From NCBI RefSeq assembly GCF_018139145.2, contig NC_059471.1, forward strand, positions 210,137,494-210,201,493: DNA of 64,000 bases. Reading direction: 5' to 3'. Shown here piece by piece: positions 38,390 through 48,610 of the stretch. The translations under genes and the position numbers were made by a program. This stretch comes from Gymnogyps californianus (Eukaryota > Chordata > Aves > Accipitriformes > Cathartidae). The first letter of the stretch is position 1, and each line of letters begins with the position of its first letter. Below the pieces are notes generated by a model. It did no database searches, was not told the origin of the DNA, and worked only from the letters and a program-made list of their open reading frames with translations.

Positions 38390-38760
38390 TGTCAGGGTAG
38401 GCATACCATCATGTCAGGTGTGAGGAGCAGCAAGAATAGGGCTGCTAAGAGGAAGATGAGTCAGGAGCCATGGGTGCCCACCACATGGGCATCCTCATTG
38501 AGAGGGCACAGTCCTGCAGCATCTGAGAGAAGCAGGGCTGGTGACAGCAACAGGTCTGGGGCAGCCCAGTGAGCATCAGACAAACTCGAAGCAATGAGTC
38601 AGGTCTGCAGTTGGTCCACTCAACAAGTCAAGGACCAGGCACAGGGGTATGTGCAATGTGGCTCAGGCAAGGGCTGAGGGCACAGGTTGAAACTTGCTCC
38701 TGGGCCATGGGCAGAGGGTGTGAGGGTCCCAGATAAGGCAGCTCAGGGCAACTAATATCT
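38390..38760. other. Unassigned GC-rich patch
   Basis: This block is clearly richer in G and C than its surroundings and is dominated by CAGG/GGCA/CTGGG words, with repeated phrases such as 'agtcagg', 'aggtctg' and 'gggca'. It has edges like those of an interspersed repeat or a decayed retrocopy, but I cannot identify the family. There is no long open frame. Confidence 0.35.
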
Positions 38761-40493
38761 TTTCATGTACTCAGGCCTGGAGATGTTTCCCACACACTTA
38801 CTGGGGACACTTCAGCTCAGAGCAATCCAGTTACACATCCAGGAGTGAAGACTGTGGGACAAACACCCACATTTGTCTTTTACTAAAAAATAAACATCCC
38901 TCTCAGCTACAAATATAATCTGCAGTACTCCTAACAGGATGGCTGGCTGCAGTAGAAAAACTGCACATTACATGCCAGGAAGGTTCAGCTGACTTATACT
39001 CTCTAAAAGAGCACAGAGGGGATATAATGACTGTAATAAAGACGGTTGCTGCCCCTTGGGGGTAACTGCTGTTATGCTTGGGCACAGCCACAGAGACAAA
39101 GAAATGAACTCCTTGCCTAAAGTGCTAAGCAAATCACAAATTATTTCATTATTACTTGGGGAAAGGATCTCAATTAATTTAATTGCCTTGCTTTGCAGTT
39201 TATTTCGGTTGGTTCAAGCTTAAGTTAAAAAGAAAGGTCTATACTACCAAAATAGAAACAGCGATATTTCAGGAGCCATGAAATACACAAGCATATAAAA
39301 CTCAGATTAGGGATTGCCCTCAGTGGAGTTCACCTTTTCACTGTCTAAAGGTGAGGGTCTTTTTTCTGCAAATGTAGGTAGATTTCTGGTTTGGGGCATA
39401 ATCCTGATGAAATCACTAATACAGAGAACAAGAACCAGTATTTTGGCTACTGTGAATTTGGAATCACACTACTCCCAGATCAATGCTTCTGATATTTCAA
39501 AAGGCCTCACAGATATAGTAGCCCCAGACAAGGCACTAGAATAAATGTTATCACAAAATCCTGTACAGTCTTGGCACGAACACTCATGAATTGAATCAAA
39601 ACCTCTAGGGAAGGTCTTTTCTGCCTGATGTCCCAGAACGGATGGGATAACAGGAGAAATAGAAAGTTGAGTGCCCACATCACTGAAGGGAGAAAACATG
39701 TCCTTGCCTTCTCACCCAGAACCTGGGTTGCCCCTAAATCAATCCTTCAAAAAAGTAATATAGATGGGAAGCTAATCAGTTCTTTAGCATGCCCTGTGAG
39801 CTCCTATTTAGCTGTTTTCCCAAACAGAAAAAATAAGGCAGAAATATCATGTGGGGTCCATTTAGGACTGATTTCTCCAGGCACTGGTAAGAAATCACGC
39901 AGCAAGCCCACATCTTGCAATTTCCAGATTGGGCTCTTTTGTAGATTCATGGTTCAATGCATCGTCTTCAGGTTAAATGCTCTTTCATTTAAAGGACATT
40001 AAATGCCAAACTTGCAAGGGATTTTAAGTAAGATATTGTCAAGGCCAAGGTGATAAATCAGATTTTACAACTTAAGGCACAAAAGCCATGTTTGATCAAT
40101 ACCAGTCTCTTGCTTCTATGGATAATGATAATTCATGGTGTCAACTGGACAGTGTGCATCAGAGCAAACAGTCCTGGATCACTTCAACACTTAACAAAAG
40201 GAAGAGATTGTGGCAGCTTCAGCTGAGAGTCAGGACACGCACATCTCTCTACCAGTTCTGCCACAGACATTAGCCAGCAACTTAACATTTCCAATCAGTA
40301 AAAAGAGTCAGTAAAACATATATAGCTATGCAGTCAGAATTACTTTGGTGGACGCTAGGAAGAATGCAGTACTAAGAGCACAACGCACTTCTATGAATGT
40401 GTCCCATTCTTTGACACCCTGAGACTTAACGTACACCCATCTAAGTGTGACAAGAGCATCTGGGATCTCTGCTAACAGAGAATGCCTTCTTAA
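38761..40493. other. Unique sequence, no gene recognised
   Basis: Frames of 124 codons at 39628-40002 and shorter ones nearby give no familiar product. No repeat family is recognised. Confidence 0.5.

Positions 40494-40523
<30 letters not shown>
40494..40523. repeat. Uninterrupted poly-G tract (30 G)
   Basis: Thirty consecutive G are preceded by TTAA and followed by ATTTTC. Such a run can form G-quadruplexes, is highly mutable and is a classic site of assembly or base-calling error. On the minus strand it makes an apparent poly-proline segment in a 74-codon frame, which should not be taken as coding. Confidence 0.95.
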
Positions 40524-40524
<1 letters not shown>

Positions 40525-43500
40525 TTTTCTTCCTTCCCTAAGGTACTCACTAACTGATCACTTCTTTACCAAGCACCAATTAGTTCTAGTGCTCTTGTCA
40601 GCCTTCATGCAATGCCCAGACATCCCTTCTGAAGTACCTTGCCATGAAGTCAGGGGGTGGTTGTCACTAACTCAGCCCACACACTCCTATCTCTGTCTAT
40701 ACAGATCTGTTTTCTTTGGATATTAATCAAGACGGGGAATGAGAACAAGCAACGCATACTGCTCTCTGGGGCAAGTAATACTGAAAACGAGTGCAATCCA
40801 GATAGTACTCTGCAGATTGACTTGGCCTACAAAATATTTCTGTAGAGCCCAATGCTTTTTCCCTCATAGGCATAGGATAGTGACTATTGCAGCAACAGTC
40901 TCTGCCCCAATAGATGATTTCTGTCTCCCGTATCTGTTTCAGCTACCCAGAAACAGCCAGTCTGCTGCTGCTGCTGGTGTGAGAATGGGAGACGATAGCT
41001 TCTGCTGGTAAGCGGTGACCCTTGCCAGCAGTAGGAACTGCTGCTGTCACTCCTACCTGGCTGTCATCTGTCTTATCCCTGTTCCCTTCCTCTTCAACTT
41101 TCCCACGGCAGAAGCTTGCCTTCCCTTGGTAGAACCAGGCATATTTGACTGATGTGGTTGTATGGCCTTGCTTGCATTTAAGGGCAGGAAGAAAAGTATT
41201 GCTCTTGATACAAGAGAATAATAGGAAGATTTATGAGCAAGATGATTGCAAGAAAGGGAGAAGAGGAAGACAACCTGCTGCTATGGGGGAGTGAAGATGC
41301 TGAGACGTGTCAATAACTGCCACCTCATTTAGCTGCTGTGCAGACAGCTGCAGGTGAGGATAAAAGCAGTTTTGTCTAAAGAGAGAAGGACACAAAGGAA
41401 GTGAAAATCTGCTGCTCTACTGAGAGGGTTGATGTTGAGGGTGAAGAAGGTTGAAGTTTCTTTAGCCATGCTGCAGAGAAAGGGTAAGGCTCTGGGGATA
41501 CGGCCTGAGGTCAGTTCCTGTTTTTTTTTCTGGACTGATAAATTGTTATGCAAGCATTCAGTTAGGAGTTAGGATTTCAAGAAATTCACTGGAGCTGGGA
41601 GTGAGAGAGTATGCAGATCTACAAAACAAGATTTTTTGAAAGAAGAAAGTATATTTTCCAAATATTTTCCAAAGAATATGCTATAAATATTGTAATTGTA
41701 ATAAAGCCCAGGAGCCCTCAATAGCATTAAGATCATATAGAGCAAAGACAAATATAAATGAGAAGTTTTGTCATGTAGAGTTTACCACTCTACATTGTAT
41801 TATTGTAATTGGTTGCACATACCTACAGTTTTATAGGACTAAGGGTTCTGTCTTCTCATACCCTGTCTTAAAATTTGAATCTTAATAAAATCATTCTAAC
41901 CTGGATTTTTTTAAGACTTGCACAGAAAATTAGAACATGCAGGATAAAGTCATTTTGCTACAGGGATAAAATAAAAAGTGCAACATTTATTTAGTCTTAT
42001 TTGGAAACTTTCCCAATACAGTGAATAGAGGAATGTTTTCCTAAATCAGGCAAACAGGAGATCAAAAGATGAACTTCCTAAGCACAAAAGGCCAGAAGAA
42101 CGCAATTCCTCCTTAGAATCACTGTTCTAAAGAGATTTACTATTTCATTTATGAAAGACTTGAAGCTACATATTTCCCCTTGAGCACATTGGAAATGTTT
42201 GTGACCTTGGAGTTAGATTTTATCATCTGCTGGCCAAGATTCAAGTTTATGCAAGTAGTTGAGTCTTGATATCACTGTCATCTAATTTTTTTATAGTTTG
42301 TTGGAGATTTGTTTTTATACGTAACAGCTTACCTCTGATGTACTTTGTTTATAAAGTGAATTTGCTAGCAGCATGCTTTTGTGGGGGGAATAGGGGAATA
42401 TGTTTGAGTTCGGAAAAACCCTTATGCATAATAAAGAGTGCTTTTACGTTTGGTTTTAACAGCATACCCTCTGTTCTCTAGTGCTCATTGAAAGAAACAT
42501 TCATTTACCAATAGATTGTATAATTACGGTTATTCTATACGCAACAGGAGTATAAAACAAAACAATCATTTTTTTCCTGCCAAATATATGTTATTTCCAC
42601 AAATTTCAATTAAAGCAATCAGAAGTGCTGTTAAGGGGTTTCCATCAAAGATGGTAATTAAGGCAGATGATTCTCCAGCACCTGGGAGTAACCTTCTTTT
42701 GTGCTTGATATAATGCATTATTGTGCTGTGAAAACAATAACACATGCATGTGTTTTGCTGCAACCTAGGTGAGAAAGTGAGATAATTTCTCCAGTGATGA
42801 CTCAATTCAAGTTCATATAACTTTATCTACCAAATCCATACCAGAACTCTTGCACTTAGTCCATGAAGAGCTCACAGTCTACAGCTGTTTAACTGTTTTA
42901 ATTATTAAGCAGCAACACAACAGCGAAGAACCTAATGACTGGGAATGGGCACAGCTCAGAACACCTCATCTGAGAATACTTCACTCTGGGCCAGCAATTT
43001 TTATTTTAAGTAATGTCCTTTTATAAGATTCCAGTTTTCTCTGGACTTTGAGTGATGGTATTGCTGATACATGCAAAATTTAACACAAGCTTTTAACTAC
43101 TTGGTTTGCCCCTCTCTGCCAGAGCTGAACCAATAACCACAAAATGAAGGGAGGTTCTGATCTAGCACTGGGTTCGTATGTGACTATGGTGGTTTATGCT
43201 GTGATCCTAACTAGTGCTTATGATGCCTGCTACTCAGTGAGATTGAACGCTGAAGGCAGAAAAGGTCACAGAAGCTGGAAATCCTTGCACCATGTAACTT
43301 AAGTTTTTCCTCCACAGCATGTCTTCATGGTACAGGATATTGATAGCTGAAATGGATACAGTATCAGAAACAGTCTGGCTGCAGAAATCACACAGTTTGC
43401 CCAAGTTCACTTACTCTGCTGGGAGACGCTCATCCATACTTACCAAGTATCAGTACTGACATCTGTGAGAACACTTATTTCCATCTTTTAGTTGCATATT

Positions 43501-43713
43501 GACAGGAAGATGAAGGAGATAGAAGCAATCTTTTTATTTGAGATGAAAGGAAATTCAGTAAACATTTATTTTAGCAGGAATTATATTTTTTAATGCATAT
43601 TTTTAGTGGATTTGAAATGCAAGAGTAATAAATCGAAGACTTTTTTTTTTAAAGTACCGTGGCAAGAACAATAACAATGAAACCACTCCTCATAAATGAA
43701 CTCACCTGTCAAT
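40524..43713. other. Unique sequence with possible conserved element
   Basis: No gene or repeat family is recognised. The part from about 42510 to 42790 has low repeat content and several TAATTA/ATTA and ATGCAT words, giving it the texture of a conserved non-coding element. This is an impression only. Confidence 0.45.
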
Positions 43714-43822
43714 GGGCCAGATTATGAGCTCAATTACATTGATATGAATCTGTAATAGCTCCACAGAAAGCAATTAATCTTCTTGTTATTCTCACCATTT
43801 TAATTGCAAATAGAATCTGCCC
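43714..43822. repeat. Short palindromic repeat (109 bp)
   Basis: It starts GGGCCAGATTATGAGCTCAA and ends AATAGAATCTGCCC, whose reverse complement GGGCAGATTCTATT resembles the start with small differences. The interior 'atgaatctgtaatagctcca' followed by 'cagaaagcaatta' fits the centre of a common sauropsid palindromic repeat with the word 'taactcca..gaagtcaatgg'. This looks like a full-length but old copy of a non-autonomous, MITE-like element. No target duplication was established and no family name is assigned. Confidence 0.5.
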
Positions 43823-44204
43823 AGCATCAGATGCCCAAGCATCTGAATTTGATGACCTTCAAGGTCTTGCAAAGGCCTTGAAAACATCAGTGCTACTCTA
43901 AGCTGCTTATCCATACTGGTATCAATGACCCTAAGCCAATTAGAAATAACTATGAAATTTTGAGAACAAAGGTGCTTTTGTCTATTGTCCCAAATGAGTG
44001 CAATGGTATAAGCATATACAGGCAGATAATAACCTTTTAGAGTTACTTATGGAAGATTTTCTTATGGAAGTCATTGCATAGCAGATAGTTTCTAGCCCTG
44101 AACTTCCCTGACAGTGTTCATTGAGGAAGGTCCATGAGGAACGTTGGATGTTCAGCTGACAAAGCAAGGGAAGAGTACCTAAGAACATCATCATTAAGCA
44201 ACCT

Positions 44205-45024
44205 GGTTAAGATTGCTTCAGAACATTTGAAGAGGATGCTAAAAACTTGGAAGCTAGCTGAAAACTGGTGTGCAAAAATGAGAAATGCCTGAGGAGCAGT
44301 TCAGGTATCTATGCAGGAATGTCCAGAGAACAGGAGTAGATTGGAAAAATTCAAAACCTTGGAACACCATCAAAATTGTGTACTATAATTTAAGAGACAC
44401 ATTAGAATAAGTCATAGAACTGGAATGTTTATGCAAAAGGAAATAATATCTGAGGAAAATTTAAGACGTATTTTTTTCTGTATATTAAAAGAGTTTATAT
44501 TTGCTGTCGTTACGAAGAAGTGATAGTAAAAGGTAAAAGATACTGAGTATTTCTGAATAAATGTAAAAGGAGAAAAACAGAGGTATGCTGCAGACTGCCT
44601 AGTAAGAGGGAAATATTGAACAGTTTTAAACAATTACAAAAAAAGGCATATGTGGTGGCAATGAAGAACCTGAATTAGCTAGATTTTTAAAAAAAAAAAC
44701 AATATGGTAGAACACAGAAATATGTCATAAAAAATTTATTGAGACCAACCTTTTCTTTAGAAGATGAAAGAAGTTATTGAAGAACTAAACATTCTAGATT
44801 TAATTCTGACAGGTAGAGAGGAGCTGCTTAAGTATTTGGTATGAAAGGATGAGATGAAGTCACTATCAGCTGAATAAAAAATATCCTCACAGCACCGTTA
44901 GCAATTCATTGCTAGGCTATGAAGATATTTCAGGTAGTGTCCCGTATACCTATATGATGGTGCCTGATCAGTTCAGTATTTTCTTTAATGACTTAGGTAA
45001 AGTAATAGAAAATGGATTTATTGA
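44205..45024 (+). mobile_element. Ancient CR1 LINE, 5' part (before insert)
   Basis: Decayed CR1 ORF2 sequence can be followed in order: 'ctggttaagattgcttcagaa' near 44211, 'gagaccaacctttt' near 44741, and a degraded motif region 'ttcaggtagtgtcccgtata' near 44930. The clearest block, 'cagtattttctttaatgactta' at about 44975-44996, is the reverse transcriptase FINDL segment. Homology stops at 'tttattgat' just before a T run. Substitutions and small gaps are numerous, so this is far older than the copy at 32 kb. The left edge is approximate. Confidence 0.6.
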
Positions 45025-46002
45025 TTTTTTTTTTTTTTTAATTGTTGGATGCACCTTCCAGAGTCTGCATCTCCTATCTGTTGATGACTGCTGTCTCACA
45101 CCAGCCTTCTGACTACCGGCTCTCAGGAGCTCCAGAATCCTGCACCCGCTGTGGCCAATCCAGAATACAATTTCCAAATGCAAAGATGTAATCTACAGAT
45201 TTACATATATTTAATACATTCTTTATCCCTTTTAACATGCTTTTTCTTTTTGGTTATCATCTCCTTCAGTCAGGCAATATGCAGTTTTTAGTTGATTATT
45301 TTATCTTAAACTTATGTGGAAACTTTGTTCCTAGCTGCACTATAGTTCAAGTTCCACATCTTAAAATGCTGTGGCTGGGAAAATTTGCAGTCTGTGTATA
45401 ATCCTTGATATGATATGGCAGGTGTCTTGTGTAGATCTTCTCTAATTCTTTGATGGGCTACAAACATTAGTATATTGTCTATGTGCTTATCACCAATGTT
45501 ATCAATTTCTCAAATGTAATGGTTACCCTGCTAAAATAGTTAACCTTCATAATTTTCTGGCCTGCATAGCTTTGCCTTAGACAGTATGCTACTGTTTTTT
45601 CCTTTGGTGTGAGACCTACACACATCAGTCACTTCACTTGACATCCCAAGTGGCCTCCCATCCCAGGATAATCACCCAGCTGAGACAGACTCATCACGGT
45701 GGCGCGTAGAAGGCTGACACAGGTTCTCAGCACACATGCATAAGATTAAGGAAGTAGAGACTGTTTAAAATTATGCTTTGTTTGCAACATCATAATTTTC
45801 TTAAATAGATGCTGCATATTTTGAGACAGAACACAACTGGAGAAGCATCATATAAGTGTTGATCTAGTTGACAACTACCCACAAAGTATTTATTCCCAAC
45901 TAATTTTAGCAATGTTTTTCACTCTCTGCCATTGCTTTAAACTTTCCGTTTCACACACTGATTAGCTCAGTAATTTTATCAGTTTCTTTTCTAATCTGTG
46001 AA
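45025..46002 (-). mobile_element. Insert of about 1 kb splitting the old CR1, with poly(A)
   Basis: CR1 homology breaks off at 45024 and resumes at about 46003 at what should be nearly the next base of the same element. The interrupting 978 bases therefore look like a later insertion. The left junction is a 15-T run (45025-45039), which is a poly(A) tail if the insert is read on the minus strand. That suggests an RNA-derived insert. I recognise neither its family nor any protein in it. A clear target-site duplication was not found, only TTGAT against CTGAT at the two junctions. Confidence 0.45.
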
Positions 46003-46755
46003 GCACTGATGAATTCAAGCAGGGCCAGGAGGGAGGTCACAAGCAACCTACAAGGCAGCATTAAAATTCAAAATGATCTTGAGAAACTGGGGAAATAAGA
46101 TGAAATCCAACAAGATGAAATTCAATAATAAGAAGTAAAAGGCAGTGCACTCCAGAAGAAGAAATCATATATGTAACTACAAAATGAGGAATAGTTCACA
46201 AGGCAGCAATGTGCCAAGAGAGACCTGGGAATGATAGTACATTCTGAGAAGAACAAAAGTCAACAGAGAGATGATAATTCAAAACTGGTGAATCTCATTC
46301 TGTGATTCATTAAGACCATGTGAGAGGTAAGATATGAGAAATAATGATTAAAGTTCACCTACCACCGTTCCAGTGAGATACTGTATAATTTTAAGCACTA
46401 TAGTGGAAGATATACATAGCCCCAAAAGTTTGAAGGAGAAACAATAAGAGAAAAAAAGTTTATAAGACGTGAATTACGGGGAAAGGTTGAAAAAATTGGA
46501 TTCCTTTTGTCTACAGATGGTTATCTTCAATATGTAAAATGGTGTTATAAAAAAGGTGATGATTAATTGCTTTCTACATCCACAGGAGATAAGGGAAAAA
46601 GAAATCAGTTTAACTTGCAAAAACGTAATAAGAAACACACTCAGATTACAAGGGAGTAAAGCACTGGAACCGGTTATGCAAGGAAGCTGTAAAATCCACC
46701 CCACTGGAAATTTTTAAGAAAATATTTTCAGAAAAGCTTCTGACAGAAATGGTTA
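46003..46755 (+). mobile_element. Ancient CR1 LINE, 3' part (after insert)
   Basis: Homology resumes with 'gatgaattcaagc' and continues through the blocks 'attaaaattcaaaatgatct' near 46060, 'gatgaaattcaat' near 46109, 'cagcaatgtgcc' near 46204 and 'gaaaggttgaaaaaattgga' near 46481. It ends with 'agcactggaa' and 'ggaaatttttaag' near 46660-46720. These follow the order of CR1 ORF2 from after the FADD box to the C-terminus. The family is an old amniote-type CR1. The very 3' end with octamer repeats is not seen. Confidence 0.7.
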
Positions 46756-48289
46756 ACATATACCCATCTTGTCTCATATCTAGGGAACAGATTAAAACAT
46801 TTTCTCTTGAGATTCTGTCAGGATTTATGTTTCCATGTTTTTTTGATATTTGAAGATAGAAGCAACGGTATTTGAAAATAACTAGAAAAGTCGTAGGGGT
46901 GGTAAGGGTGAGAAAACAGATGAAACTTGAAAAAGAAATTTAAACTCACTAATGCACTGATGGTGAGTATATAAAATTATACTCACAGTACGTATTTTTA
47001 CAATGCTTCAAGGATACTGAAAGGATACAAGTATCCCTGTTTTATACCATAACTATAAATTCAGAGTGGAAATAAACGCTGATTTGGTTTTGGTTTTGGT
47101 TTAAATAGGTCATTTCTAGGACTTTGAGAGTAGGTTAGTCTTTGTGGGTATGTTTCAGCTCACTAATTTTAGCCTGTGGCAACTTTGATGTTTATATCTG
47201 AGTTTATCAGCCCGGCTACCTTTTGTAGTCCATAAAAGGAAATACACAAAATAATGAATGATTCATCTGATCAGTTTAGAAACCTGCTTTAGGATGAGAT
47301 TAACTGTGTTTTGCAAATGTCTGGTTTCCTCCGATGGCTTTAAGAAAAAGTCTAGACAACTAGCTTAATTCTACCCACCAGCTCAAGCTGGTACCCACCA
47401 TCTCACCTACCATCCTCCTTGAGAGGCCAACAGAAGAGCTAACTGTGAAACAGATTTTCATCATTGATTTGTCACTATTCCAGATTTATTCCTAATGGGA
47501 AAATCTTCCATCCTTCATTTTGAGCCTTCAATATGAGAAAAGGTGACCCAAAGAATGGACTAATTTATTGAACCATTACTTTCCCACCATTACAGGTCTC
47601 TCTACCTCAATTGCCATATACTGAAAATCACAATAATGATGCTTACTTCCCAGATGTGTCAAATAGCTTAATCGATTATTATTTGGGAAAAAGTTTGATG
47701 TTTTCTGATAGAAATCGCTCTGCACACTAGGCTATTAAGAAAATGCTGCTGACTGCGCAGGCAGATGAAATGGTATTTGTGCCTGTCAGGCAGATTTGTT
47801 CTGTTTCACATGTTGTTTCATCTACAATTTTCTTGCACCCATTTCAGTTTCCAGACAGTGACTGTTTCATTGCCATGAAAGACCCACATGTCAAAATCCC
47901 TGGTATCCTGAAATATGTATATGCAGGCTATTGTGAGATTACCAGAAAGAACAGGACAAGAGTCTGTGAATGTATGCTTTATACAGAACTGTATTTTGGA
48001 AATCTGCATGGAGAACAGCATTCTCATAAGTTTAGTCTGGTCTCCATAAAATTCCCATTTCAAAGAGAAAAGAGGCCCGAATGCTGCTTTTCTGGCACGA
48101 GTTGTGTGAAGCTCCTGCTCATAGACCCTCTACTACTCTGCATAGTCAAGGAGATGAAAATCAGTCCTTAAGGTTTGATTATGTGATTTGCAACACTTGT
48201 CCATAAAAAATAATCTTTATAACAACATTATTAGTGACATTTTGATACTCAGTCTTGGCACCAGTGAACTGTTAGAATATCATACAAGG
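46756..48289. other. Unique sequence with the longest unassigned frame
   Basis: No repeat or gene is recognised. The longest frame of the window, 142 codons, lies at 47743-48171 on the plus strand. Its product is rich in Cys and hydrophobic residues and shows no domain I know; the opposite strand is also open for 81 codons. Codon use looks like ordinary non-coding sequence. A (GGTTTT)3 run lies near 47084-47101. Confidence 0.4.
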
Positions 48290-48610
48290 AGAATGCAACG
48301 ACATTGAAAGCTGAACAGTGGGAATGGGATGAGCTGTAACAAAGCAAAAGGCAAGGTTACGCATTTAGGCTTACACAAAAAGCTGATTTCAACTGTGTGT
48401 TTATAAGCTGGAAATAACAGTGAGGGTGAAAGTAATTAGTGGATCAGCTGGAAACAGGTAGACTATGGGCCACCAGTGTGGTGCATCCTTAAATATGACA
48501 GATGTGATCCTGAGACATCTCAGATGAGGTAATTCCAGCCTTCCTAGAGAGCATTCAATGAGAATGTAATGCACAATTCTGGGGAAAAAAAGGATTATTT
48601 AAACTGAAAA
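48290..48610 (+). mobile_element. CR1 LINE internal fragment
   Basis: Blocks in CR1 order can be seen: 'aaaaggcaaggttacgcatt' near 48347, 'gggccaccagtgtggtgca' near 48468, 'gatgtgatcctgagacatct' near 48502, and 'aatgcacaattctgg' near 48569. These correspond to the part of ORF2 just after the FADD box. The copy is divergent and both ends are lost. It is separate from the 44-46 kb copy because it repeats the same part of the element. Confidence 0.7.

Noticed and set aside
40326..40550. Minus-strand frame with a poly-proline segment
   Set aside because: The proline run is simply the translation of the 30-G homopolymer; no homology supports coding.
47743..48171. Longest open frame in the window (142 codons, plus strand)
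   Set aside because: No recognisable domain, the opposite strand is open too, and composition is like the surrounding non-coding DNA. A frame of this length is expected by chance in 64 kb.
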